DNA of 64,000 bases from Bacteroidetes bacterium GWC2_46_850 (GTDB taxonomy: Bacteria; Bacteroidota; Bacteroidia; Bacteroidales; Dysgonomonadaceae): contig MENQ01000012.1 of assembly GCA_001768325.1 (NCBI GenBank), positions 1-64,000 of the forward strand, in the 5' to 3' direction. Numbering within the stretch: the stretch's first letter is position 1; every line of letters starts with the position of its first letter. This document shows, piece after piece, positions 7,564-15,438 of the stretch. Below the pieces are notes generated by a model, which saw only the letters and a program-made list of their open reading frames with translations, made no database searches and was not told the origin of the DNA. The position numbers and the translations under genes are program-made.

Positions 7564-8746
7564 TGTCGTGAATGGTATAATATATTTTCAAAGGGTTGGC
7601 GGTCACTTTTGTGAATCCTACCACATCCTCACCTGAGAAGGATTTATTGGATTCTCCATATTCACCGAACCTTGAACTCATCAGGTCATAATCACTTGCG
7701 CAGCCCAGTACTGCGAAGTGGTAGGGACGCAGTTCCACCTCCACCTCTCCGGTTACAAACTGTTGCGTGTCGGTGAGGAATGTCTCGATATTCCGCATCA
7801 CCGGCTCCAGATACTGTGCCTCGTGCATCAGTTGTCCGTACCAGTTGGCGAGTTGATCCTTCCAGTAGAGCTGCTGCTTGGTCAGCACATGCTTCTCCAG
7901 CAAATGATGGGCTTTGATGATGATCAGCGGGGCAGGCGCTTCAAAAGCGACCCGTCCCTTGGTGCCGATGATGGTATCACCTACATGCACATCACGACCG
8001 ATGCCATACTGTGAGGCAATGCGATGCAGTTCGTGAATCAAAGAAACAGGATTCTTTTTTTCTCCGTTCAAAGAAACCGGTTCTCCCTTCTCAAAACCAA
8101 TGGTGAGACGTTCCGTTCCATGGTTGGTCACCTGGGAGGGGTATGCTTCTTCAGGCAATACGCCGGAAGATTTCAACGTCTCCACACCACCCACACTCGT
8201 GCCCCAGATTCCCTGGTTGATTGAATACTTCGACTTTTCCCAGGATGAATCGAATCCTTTTTCTTTCAGATAATCGATCTCCTGCTGACGGGAGAGGCTC
8301 AATTCCCGGATGGGTGCAATAATCTTCACCTGGGGTGCCAGCACTTCAAATACCAGATCGAACCGAACCTGATCGTTCCCTGCACCGGTGCTGCCATGGG
8401 CTACAAAATCGGCTCCGGTCTTCTTCACATGATCCAATACGGCCATCGCCTGAAAAAAACGTTCAGAGCTGACCGATAGCGGATAGGTGTTATTTTTTAA
8501 CACATTTCCGTAAATCAGATAACGGATACCCCGTGTATAATAGTCGTCTACGGCATCGATACAGGTGTGCGATGCAGCTCCCAATGTAAGTGCCCGCTCT
8601 TCGATACGCTGTGCCTCTTCATTGGAAAATCCGCCGGTGTTTACAATGACGGTGTGTACTTCAAGTCCTCTTTCGTGCATGAGGTAAGGCACGCAGAAGG
8701 AGGTATCGAGCCCGCCGCTGAATGCCAGAACTACTTTTTGTTTCAT
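7556..8746 (-). CDS. argG: Argininosuccinate synthase
   Basis: Joins citrulline and aspartate using ATP to form argininosuccinate. It is 396 residues, normal for the family. The ATP-pyrophosphatase P-loop AFSGGLDTS is at residues 8-16. GSTGAGNDQVRFD, for citrulline and aspartate binding, lies near residue 115. The gene overlaps the acyltransferase gene upstream by 4 bp and argC downstream by 8 bp, so the three are surely co-transcribed. Confidence 0.97.
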   Translation of the reverse strand: MKQKVVLAFSGGLDTSFCVPYLMHERGLEVHTVIVNTGGFSNEEAQRIEERALTLGAASHTCIDAVDDYYTRGIRYLIYGNVLKNNTYPLSVSSERFFQAMAVLDHVKKTGADFVAHGSTGAGNDQVRFDLVFEVLAPQVKIIAPIRELSLSRQQEIDYLKEKGFDSSWEKSKYSINQGIWGTSVGGVETLKSSGVLPEEAYPSQVTNHGTERLTIGFEKGEPVSLNGEKKNPVSLIHELHRIASQYGIGRDVHVGDTIIGTKGRVAFEAPAPLIIIKAHHLLEKHVLTKQQLYWKDQLANWYGQLMHEAQYLEPVMRNIETFLTDTQQFVTGEVEVELRPYHFAVLGCASDYDLMSSRFGEYGESNKSFSGEDVVGFTKVTANPLKIYYTIHDND

Positions 8747-9360
8747 TTCTTGAATAATTTATTGTTTTTCTTTACTTTGATAACCGGCTTCACCACTTTC
8801 TTGGCAAAAGGGCTTGCCTGCTGCACCGGTTGCACCTTGGGATCGTATAAAAGTCCGGTACAGAGGCACATTTTATAATTGTTGCGTTGCAGAATATCGT
8901 AGTTTCTGCAACCCTGACATCCTTTCCAAAACTCTTCATCGTCGGTAAGCTCCGAGAAGGTGACCGGTTTAAATCCCAGTTCTGTATTCATCTTCATTAC
9001 CGCCAATCCCGTGGTGATACTGAAAATTTTGGCATTGGGATATAGTTTACGGGAGAGATCAAAGATTTTCCGTTTGATCTTCTTTGCCAATCCCTGATTC
9101 CTGTAATCGGGATGGACCACCAACCCGGAGTTGGCCACAAACCGTTGGTGGCTGAACGTCTCAATGTACGCAAATCCCACCAGTTTATCGCCGTCAAGGG
9201 CGATCACTGCTTTTCCAGCTTCCATTTTCTCAGCTACATATTCGGCACTCCGCTTCGCGATACCTGTACCGCGTGCCTGTGCCGATTCGTAAATCAGATC
9301 ACAAATACCTTGTGCATAACTGACGTAACTGCTGTTGGCTATATGAATTTCTACATTCAT
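8743..9360 (-). CDS. GNAT acyltransferase heading the arginine operon; candidate N-acylglutamate synthase
   Basis: A 205-residue GNAT protein. The acyl-CoA motif is VHPDYRNQGLAKK (R/Q-x-x-G-x-G/A type, residues 82-94). After the GNAT core it has four cysteines, CxxC (148, 151) and CxC (165, 167), which look like a metal-binding knuckle, then a basic proline/lysine-rich tail. The window has no classical ArgA and no ArgJ, yet every later arginine step is here, and this is the first gene of the operon. I infer it makes N-succinyl- or N-acetylglutamate. I recall a Bacteroides homologue being tied to arginine synthesis in genetic screens, but cannot verify that here. Confidence 0.75.
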   Translation of the reverse strand: MNVEIHIANSSYVSYAQGICDLIYESAQARGTGIAKRSAEYVAEKMEAGKAVIALDGDKLVGFAYIETFSHQRFVANSGLVVHPDYRNQGLAKKIKRKIFDLSRKLYPNAKIFSITTGLAVMKMNTELGFKPVTFSELTDDEEFWKGCQGCRNYDILQRNNYKMCLCTGLLYDPKVQPVQQASPFAKKVVKPVIKVKKNNKLFKK

Positions 9361-9774
9361 CCTAAAACAAATAAAAAATTAAGGGTTGTTGTTTGACGCC
9401 ATATGGCGAAAGATATAAAAAAGGAAAGGTACAGACATGAGATTGCCTGCAAAGATTAAAAGCATCGTCGGACCAGGTCTGTTGCTTTGCGGAAGTGTGT
9501 ATGTGAAAAAATCACTTTCATTGTACTGCAAAATTACACATTATATTTTTAATAACCGACGATCTGAAAAAAAATCTTGTCTTTGCGATTGAAAATATTC
9601 AAAGTGTTTATTATTATCAGAAAAAAAGTGAAAATGGCTAAAATTTTTTGTCTTTTTGATACTTTTTTCCTTTATTTGTTTTCCGAACTGCAAAACGCGT
9701 TTCTTCCCATTCACCATTTTATACGCGGATTTCCTTTTACCTTCTGCAGTTCAAACGCAAAGAAAGATATACAT
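9361..9774. other. Divergent control region between the arginine operon and the radical SAM gene
   Basis: A 414-bp AT-rich spacer with no supported gene. It holds a 12-bp palindrome at 9397-9408 and, for the minus strand, a possible -7 element at 9529-9536 (TAATTTTG, long leader). For the plus strand, only a one-mismatch -7 element (TGTCTTTG, 9578-9585) is seen. An open frame runs from 9577 into the radical SAM gene, but it uses TTG and encodes a hydrophobic segment not typical of that family. Confidence 0.6.
9397..9408. promoter_or_regulatory. 12-bp perfect palindrome upstream of the arginine operon
   Basis: CGCCATATGGCG is a perfect 12-bp palindrome in AT-rich DNA, 37 bp before the first start codon of the arginine operon. 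It could be an operator or a leader hairpin. It does not resemble the E. coli ARG box. Confidence 0.45.
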
Positions 9775-11112
9775 ATGCAAATGGAAACGACCAAATACAG
9801 AAATTTTATCCTTCGTAATTACAATGATTTACCCCAATTGAATGCACTTTCTGCCGAGGAAAGGGAAGCTATCGGAGTTGTAGGTCAAGTACTGCCCTTC
9901 AAATCAAATAATTATGTAGTTGAAGAGCTGATCGACTGGCAGAAAGTGCCCAACGACCCCATTTACACCCTCACTTTCCCACGAAAAGAGATGTTGACCC
10001 GGGCTCATTACAGTCAGGTAAAGAAGCTGATGGATGAGAATGATGAGGCCGGATTGAAGAAAAAGGTCTATGAAATCAGAATGAAGCTCAATCCCAATCC
10101 CGCAGGGCAGGAGCACAATGTCCCTACTATTGACGGAGTGAAATTGCATGGCATGCAGCACAAATACCGGGAAACAGTGCTGTTTTTTCCCAGTCAGGGA
10201 CAGACATGTCATGCCTACTGTACCTTCTGCTTCCGCTGGCCTCAGTTCTCCGGAATGAATGAGCTGAAGTTTGCAATGAAGGAAGCCGATCTGCTCCATC
10301 GCTATCTGCTGAAACATACCCGGGTGTCTGATGTACTTTTCACGGGAGGTGATCCGCTGACGGCTAAGACCAACATCATGGCGGCCTATATTGAACCGCT
10401 TTTAACAAAAGAATTTTCCCATATCCGCAACATCCGCATCGGCTCCAAGACATTATCCTATTGGCCCTATCGGTTTTTGACCGACAAAGATGCCGACGAT
10501 ATGCTACGACTTTTCGAGAAGGTGAAAAAGGCCGGGAAGCACCTGGCATTTCAGGCGCATTTTAACCATCCGGTTGAACTTTCCACCGATGCTGTAAGAC
10601 AAGCAATTGCCAGAATACAGAATACCGGCGCACAGATCAGAACACAGTCTCCTTTGCTCAGGCATATCAACGACGATCCCGTGATATGGGCTGATATGTG
10701 GAAAGAACAGGTCAGGCTCGGATTGATACCCTATTACATGTTTGTGGCCCGCGACACCGGTTCGAAGGCATTTTTCGATGTTCCCCTGGAAAAAGCATGG
10801 AATATCTTCCGAAAGGCTTACCGCAACGTGAGTGGTGTCTGCCGCACGGTACGCGGTCCCAGCATGAGTGCGAATCCGGGGAAGATCCAGATTCTGGGCA
10901 TTACGGAGGTCCAGGGTGAAAAGGTATTTGTATTGCGCTTTCTGCAGTGTAGAAATCCCGATCTGATAGATATTCCCTTCTTTGCCAAATACGACAAAAA
11001 AGCCACCTGGTTCGACGAACTGCAGCCTGCATTTGGGGAAAAGGAATTTTTCTTTCAAAAAGATAATCTATTGGGGAAAAATAACCGAGATACCGATTTT
11101 CTGTGGGAATAA
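9775..11112 (+). CDS. KamA-family radical SAM protein (lysine 2,3-aminomutase-like)
   Basis: Radical SAM enzyme of 445 residues, counting from ATG 9775 (MQMETTKYR). The 4Fe-4S motif is CHAYCTFC (Cys145, 149, 152), followed by FTGGDPL for SAM binding. Lysine 2,3-aminomutase carries its PLP lysine in PGGGGK. Here the matching region reads SANPGK, so the glycine run is shortened although a lysine remains. Bacteroidetes paralogues are usually annotated lysine 2,3-aminomutase, but no lysine-fermentation gene lies nearby, so the substrate is uncertain. It stands alone between the divergent arginine operon and parA. Confidence 0.8.
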   Translation: MQMETTKYRNFILRNYNDLPQLNALSAEEREAIGVVGQVLPFKSNNYVVEELIDWQKVPNDPIYTLTFPRKEMLTRAHYSQVKKLMDENDEAGLKKKVYEIRMKLNPNPAGQEHNVPTIDGVKLHGMQHKYRETVLFFPSQGQTCHAYCTFCFRWPQFSGMNELKFAMKEADLLHRYLLKHTRVSDVLFTGGDPLTAKTNIMAAYIEPLLTKEFSHIRNIRIGSKTLSYWPYRFLTDKDADDMLRLFEKVKKAGKHLAFQAHFNHPVELSTDAVRQAIARIQNTGAQIRTQSPLLRHINDDPVIWADMWKEQVRLGLIPYYMFVARDTGSKAFFDVPLEKAWNIFRKAYRNVSGVCRTVRGPSMSANPGKIQILGITEVQGEKVFVLRFLQCRNPDLIDIPFFAKYDKKATWFDELQPAFGEKEFFFQKDNLLGKNNRDTDFLWE

Positions 11113-11294
11113 GTAGATTTGGCGTGCAGGTGTTCCCCCAATTTATCAACAAAAACATCAATGTTTTAATTAATTAACACAGAATTATCCGATTTATTAC
11201 TTATTTTGTCCTGTAAATAGCAGGTTTTCAAAAATGCAAATGAAGCTCACACACTTCCCGAAAACGCTGTTGTCTGTATAATTAATTTATGTGT

Positions 11295-12059
11295 ATGGGT
11301 AGAATCATTTCGTTGGCAAATCAGAAGGGAGGGGTGGGTAAAACTACCACCACAATCAACCTCGCAGCATCGTTGGCTGCATTGGATAAAAAAGTACTGG
11401 TGGTGGATGCCGATCCGCAGGCAAACGCTTCTTCCGGTTTGGGGATAGACATCAAGAAAACTGAGAATACGATTTATGAAGGGTTAATCGGTCAGTGTAC
11501 CCCGCAGGAAGCAATTCATCGGACACCATTTGAAAATATCGACATCATTTCATCTCACATCAACCTGGTGGGAGCAGAGCTGGAGATGGTACAGATGGAA
11601 AACAGGGAGAAAAGGCTCAGGGATTTGTTACATCCGTTACAGGATGCTTATGACTACATTCTTATCGATTGTTCTCCTTCGCTGGGAATCATCACAGTGA
11701 ATGCACTCACTGCCGCCGACTCGGTGCTTATTCCGGTGCAATGTGAATATTTCGCACTCGAAGGATTGAGCAAATTGTTAAACACAATCAAGATCATCAA
11801 ATCCAAACTCAATACCAGACTTGAGATTGAGGGTTTTGTGCTGACAATGTACGATTCCCGTCTTCGTCTTCACAATCAGATTTACGAGGAGGTGAAGCAT
11901 CACTTTAAGGAGTTGGTTTTCAATACAGTTATTCAGCGTAATATTACGCTCAGCGAATCCCAGAGTCATGCAAAACCCGCATTGATGTACGATGCCGGAT
12001 CAAGAGGCGCCGTGAACCATATGCAACTTGCACAGGAGCTAATCGAAAAAAATACCTAA
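11295..12059 (+). CDS. parA: ParA/Soj chromosome-partitioning ATPase
   Basis: Cytoplasmic ATPase that moves or places chromosome origins together with ParB. From ATG 11295 (MGRIISLANQKGG) it is 254 residues. The deviant Walker A KGGVGKTT sits at residues 11-18, the A' motif is VVDADPQANAS, and the Walker B region is LIDCSPSLG. An earlier ATG at 11289 would add two residues. parB follows after a short gap, the standard pair. I recognise no parS site in the window. Confidence 0.94.
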   Translation: MGRIISLANQKGGVGKTTTTINLAASLAALDKKVLVVDADPQANASSGLGIDIKKTENTIYEGLIGQCTPQEAIHRTPFENIDIISSHINLVGAELEMVQMENREKRLRDLLHPLQDAYDYILIDCSPSLGIITVNALTAADSVLIPVQCEYFALEGLSKLLNTIKIIKSKLNTRLEIEGFVLTMYDSRLRLHNQIYEEVKHHFKELVFNTVIQRNITLSESQSHAKPALMYDAGSRGAVNHMQLAQELIEKNT

Positions 12060-12083
12060 CTTTGTCTTTTCACCGGATTGAAT

Positions 12084-12983
12084 ATGGCTAAAAAGAATGC
12101 ATTGGGAAGAGGTTTGGATGCGCTGATAACATTCAACGATGGCGAAACACAGGGCTCCTCTTCGATCAATGAAGTGAGACTCGATCAGATTGTTCCAAAC
12201 CACGATCAACCCCGTAGGGTGATGAATGAAGAGGCTCTGCAGGAACTGGCTGCATCCATTAAATCCATCGGCTTGATCCAACCTGTCACCCTGCGTAAAA
12301 TTGATGAAGACTCCTATCAGATCATTGCCGGAGAACGACGTTATCGGGCGTCGAAAATGGCTGGTCTGACATCCATCCCTGCCTACATCAAGACTGCGGA
12401 TGACGGCGAAACCATGGAGATGGCGCTGATTGAGAATATTCAGCGTGAAGATCTCAATTCCATAGAAATAGCCTTGGCTTATCAATCGTTGATAGACAGT
12501 CTCTCGCTTACACAGGAACAGTTGAGCGAAAGAGTAGGAAAGAAGCGCGCCACCGTCGCCAATTACCTGCGTCTGTTAAAACTTCCTGCTGAGGTACAGA
12601 TGGGCGTCAAAGACAAGAAAATTGATATGGGTCACGCCCGTGCACTGGTTACGATGAATGATCCGGTTTCGCAATTGTTACTCTATAACCTCATTCTCGA
12701 GGAGGGCCTCTCGGTTCGCAAGGTGGAGGCGATTGTACGTGATTTTAGTGACGGCAAGCCCCTGCCCAAAATATCTGCCGGCAAAACGTCCACGTCGAAA
12801 AAGAAAATAACCCAGGAACTGTTATCCGACGATTTCGATGTACTGAAACAACATTTGTCTGCTTACTTCAAAACAAATGTGCAGTTCAGCTATAACAAAC
12901 GAGGCAACGGAAAGATAACCATCCCGTTTGATTCGCCGGAGGATCTGGAACGCATCATGGTGATATTCGATAAAATGAAATAA
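12084..12983 (+). CDS. parB: ParB/Spo0J chromosome-partitioning protein
   Basis: DNA-binding CTP hydrolase that loads at parS and spreads along DNA. It is 299 residues from ATG 12084 (MAKKNALGRGLDAL, the usual ParB opening). It has the N-terminal ParB/Srx box with AGERRYRASKMAG (CTP binding), the NIQREDLNSIE segment, a helix-turn-helix (LSERVGKKRATVANYLRLL), and a C-terminal dimer domain after a Ser/Thr/Lys linker. It lies 24 bp after parA, and the DUF5683 gene follows 11 bp downstream. Confidence 0.94.
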   Translation: MAKKNALGRGLDALITFNDGETQGSSSINEVRLDQIVPNHDQPRRVMNEEALQELAASIKSIGLIQPVTLRKIDEDSYQIIAGERRYRASKMAGLTSIPAYIKTADDGETMEMALIENIQREDLNSIEIALAYQSLIDSLSLTQEQLSERVGKKRATVANYLRLLKLPAEVQMGVKDKKIDMGHARALVTMNDPVSQLLLYNLILEEGLSVRKVEAIVRDFSDGKPLPKISAGKTSTSKKKITQELLSDDFDVLKQHLSAYFKTNVQFSYNKRGNGKITIPFDSPEDLERIMVIFDKMK

Positions 12984-12994
12984 CAATTCCCAAG

Positions 12995-13759
12995 ATGAAG
13001 TTTGCCGGAGTTTTCGTTTTGATTTTTTTTGCTTGTTGTACGGCCAACGTCCGCGCTCAGGATCCTTCAGGACAACATCCACAGGATACGGTAATACATA
13101 CGGCGATTGATTCATTGAAAACAGCCCGTCAGCATTCCTCAGCTGTTGCTACAGACACCCTTTCGCAGAAGCCTTCCGGCAGAGATCCCATACGAAACAA
13201 GGTCGACAGCATCATTACGGCCACTTCTTCCGACGCCCTCTTTGCGCCGGCACACCTGTTCAAACCCACTCCCCGGAAAGCAGTCATTTACTCTGCCATA
13301 TTTCCGGGCCTGGGGCAGATATATAACAAAAAATACTGGAAACTCCCCATCCTCTACGGTGGATTTGTGGGGTTTACCTACGCCATAACCTGGAATAACG
13401 GTTATTACCGCGACTATCTGGGAGCTTATCAGGATATCATGGATGATGACCTGACTACAATTCGTTGGCACGATATGCTGCCCTATGGGTTGGATCCGGG
13501 AAGTGTGGATCAGGAGTGGTTCAAAGGTGTTTTGCAACAACGAAAAGATTATTACCGATATTACAGAGATTTGAGTATCATCGGAACAGTGGCTTTATAT
13601 TTCGTGGCCATCGTGGATGCGTATGTGGATGCGCAGTTATTTGATTTCGACATCAGTCCCGATTTGTCAATGCGTGTGGAACCCGCCATTCTGAGAGAAG
13701 AACGATCCACAATGAAAGGAAACTCCGCGTATGGGGTTCAATGGAGTTTTAGTTTTTAA
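12995..13759 (+). CDS. DUF5683 membrane protein
   Basis: A 254-residue envelope protein of unknown function. It has a signal peptide (residues 1-21), a low-complexity Ser/Thr/Gln region to about 80, then the conserved DUF5683 core with AIFPGLGQIYNKKYWKLP near 101-118 and a hydrophobic stretch YGGFVGFTYAI. A second likely membrane segment lies near 195-215. The order parA, parB, DUF5683, lytic transglycosylase is common in Bacteroidetes, which suggests a role at the envelope linked with growth or division. This is inference from context. Confidence 0.8.
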   Translation: MKFAGVFVLIFFACCTANVRAQDPSGQHPQDTVIHTAIDSLKTARQHSSAVATDTLSQKPSGRDPIRNKVDSIITATSSDALFAPAHLFKPTPRKAVIYSAIFPGLGQIYNKKYWKLPILYGGFVGFTYAITWNNGYYRDYLGAYQDIMDDDLTTIRWHDMLPYGLDPGSVDQEWFKGVLQQRKDYYRYYRDLSIIGTVALYFVAIVDAYVDAQLFDFDISPDLSMRVEPAILREERSTMKGNSAYGVQWSFSF

Positions 13760-13770
13760 ATAATTGTTTC

Positions 13771-15435
13771 ATGAGAAATTTATTTTTACTCACAGTAACA
13801 GGGCTATGGTTGTGTGTATCATTGCCAGCTCAGAATAACCCTATTTCCGCCGCAGATTCCATCAGCGACAATGCGATTATCTATCCGGAAAGCATGACCG
13901 AGCAATTGAGCGACCTGCTGAAAGCGTGGCAGCTCGATCTGAAAGGTGTTGAATCAGATTGCAAAAGAGGGCAAAATATACATTTTCACGATTCGGTTTA
14001 TACCCGGTGCCTCTATAGCATGCCGTCGGAAATGGAATTATCCTACAACAGCGTGGTGAAAAAGTATATTGAGATGTATGCCGACCGGAAAAGAGAACAG
14101 GTGAGTTACATGCTCGCCCTGGGAGATTATTATTTCCCGATGTTTGAACAGGCATTAGACAAGCATGGTCTGCCACTGGAACTAAAGTACCTGCCTGTGA
14201 TTGAATCGGCTCTTAATCCGGTGGCCGTATCCCGTGCCGGTGCAACGGGGCTGTGGCAGTTTATGCTGCGCACCGGTAAAGGTTATGGGCTTGAAGTGAA
14301 CAGTCTGGTAGACGAACGGCGCGATCCCCATAAATCAACCGATGCCGCTGCCCGGTATCTGAAGGATCTTTATGCAATTTATGGCGACTGGAACCTGGTT
14401 ATTGCTGCCTACAACTGTGGCCCAGGCAATGTAAACAAAGCGATTGCCCGAAGCGGTGGAAAACGGGATTACTGGCAAATTTATAACCGGCTGCCCCGTG
14501 AAACAAGAGGGTATGTACCCGCTTTCATTGCTGCTAATTATATCATGAATCATTACGCCGATCATAACATCTGCCCGGCTCATCCATACAACATAACTGT
14601 CGCCCTGGATACGGTACAGGTGAATGAACGCATTCATCTTGAACAGATCGCCGGTGTGCTGGAGATCTCGGTCAATGAGCTGAGAAGACTCAATCCTCAA
14701 TTTAAAAAAGATGTTATTCCGGGCGACTTTAAGGCCTATTCACTGGTTCTCCCCTCAGAAAAGATGTATGCTTTTATTGATAAGGGCACTGAAATCACCA
14801 ATTTTCAACGCAATCTGTATCTTACGCACAGAAGCAATACCGACGGCTATCTGCAAGGTTATGAATCATCGGCATCTGGAAACAATGCAAACGTATATTA
14901 CAAGGTGAAAAAAGGAGACAATCTCTCTGCCATTGCCAGCAGAAACGGGATCTCCCTATCACAGTTAAAGTCATGGAACAGATTAAGTTCGAACCGTATT
15001 GGTGTCGGAAAACGCCTGATTGTGGGCCGCAAGGAAATAATCAAACCTGCACAGGATAGTAAGGAGCAAGCAGCAATCATGCCGGTCGAAGGGACGACGG
15101 GCAGAACCGGATCGGTCAATCAGTATTACCGCGTGAGAAAGGGTGATACCCTGGGCAAGATAGCACGCGCAAATGGCATACAAGTCGCACAGCTACAGAC
15201 ATGGAACGAATTGAAGTCTACCCGTATCGGCGTGGGTGATCAACTGATAGTAGGGATGAAGGAGGTCGTAATACCCGTCTCACCGCCGGCTGAAAAAGCA
15301 GTTGAGTATGGTCGCGTTGAGACTTCGGAAGGTGACGGGAGCAACATCATCTCATCATACCTGAAAAAACAGATAGAAAAAACTGAAGAGCAACATTCGC
15401 CGGAAGCGATAGAAGACAGTGTCGAAAAAGAATAG
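13771..15435 (+). CDS. mltD: MltD-like lytic transglycosylase with two LysM domains
   Basis: Periplasmic or outer-membrane enzyme that cleaves the glycan strands of peptidoglycan. It is 554 residues: signal peptide (1-20), GH23 transglycosylase domain (about 110-290) with catalytic Glu145 in VIESALNP, and the family motifs GLWQFM and AAYNCGPGNV. Two LysM domains near 375-420 and 450-495 (YKVKKGDNLSAIA; YRVRKGDTLGKIA) bind peptidoglycan. The C-terminus is acidic. It is the last gene of the parAB group and ends 3 bp from the convergent protease gene. It has no lipobox, unlike E. coli MltD. Confidence 0.92.
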   Translation: MRNLFLLTVTGLWLCVSLPAQNNPISAADSISDNAIIYPESMTEQLSDLLKAWQLDLKGVESDCKRGQNIHFHDSVYTRCLYSMPSEMELSYNSVVKKYIEMYADRKREQVSYMLALGDYYFPMFEQALDKHGLPLELKYLPVIESALNPVAVSRAGATGLWQFMLRTGKGYGLEVNSLVDERRDPHKSTDAAARYLKDLYAIYGDWNLVIAAYNCGPGNVNKAIARSGGKRDYWQIYNRLPRETRGYVPAFIAANYIMNHYADHNICPAHPYNITVALDTVQVNERIHLEQIAGVLEISVNELRRLNPQFKKDVIPGDFKAYSLVLPSEKMYAFIDKGTEITNFQRNLYLTHRSNTDGYLQGYESSASGNNANVYYKVKKGDNLSAIASRNGISLSQLKSWNRLSSNRIGVGKRLIVGRKEIIKPAQDSKEQAAIMPVEGTTGRTGSVNQYYRVRKGDTLGKIARANGIQVAQLQTWNELKSTRIGVGDQLIVGMKEVVIPVSPPAEKAVEYGRVETSEGDGSNIISSYLKKQIEKTEEQHSPEAIEDSVEKE

Positions 15436-15438
15436 ACG

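Noticed and set aside
9577-9774. N-terminal extension of the radical SAM gene
   Set aside because: It starts with TTG, encodes a hydrophobic stretch not seen in the KamA family, and the family-like sequence begins at ATG 9775.
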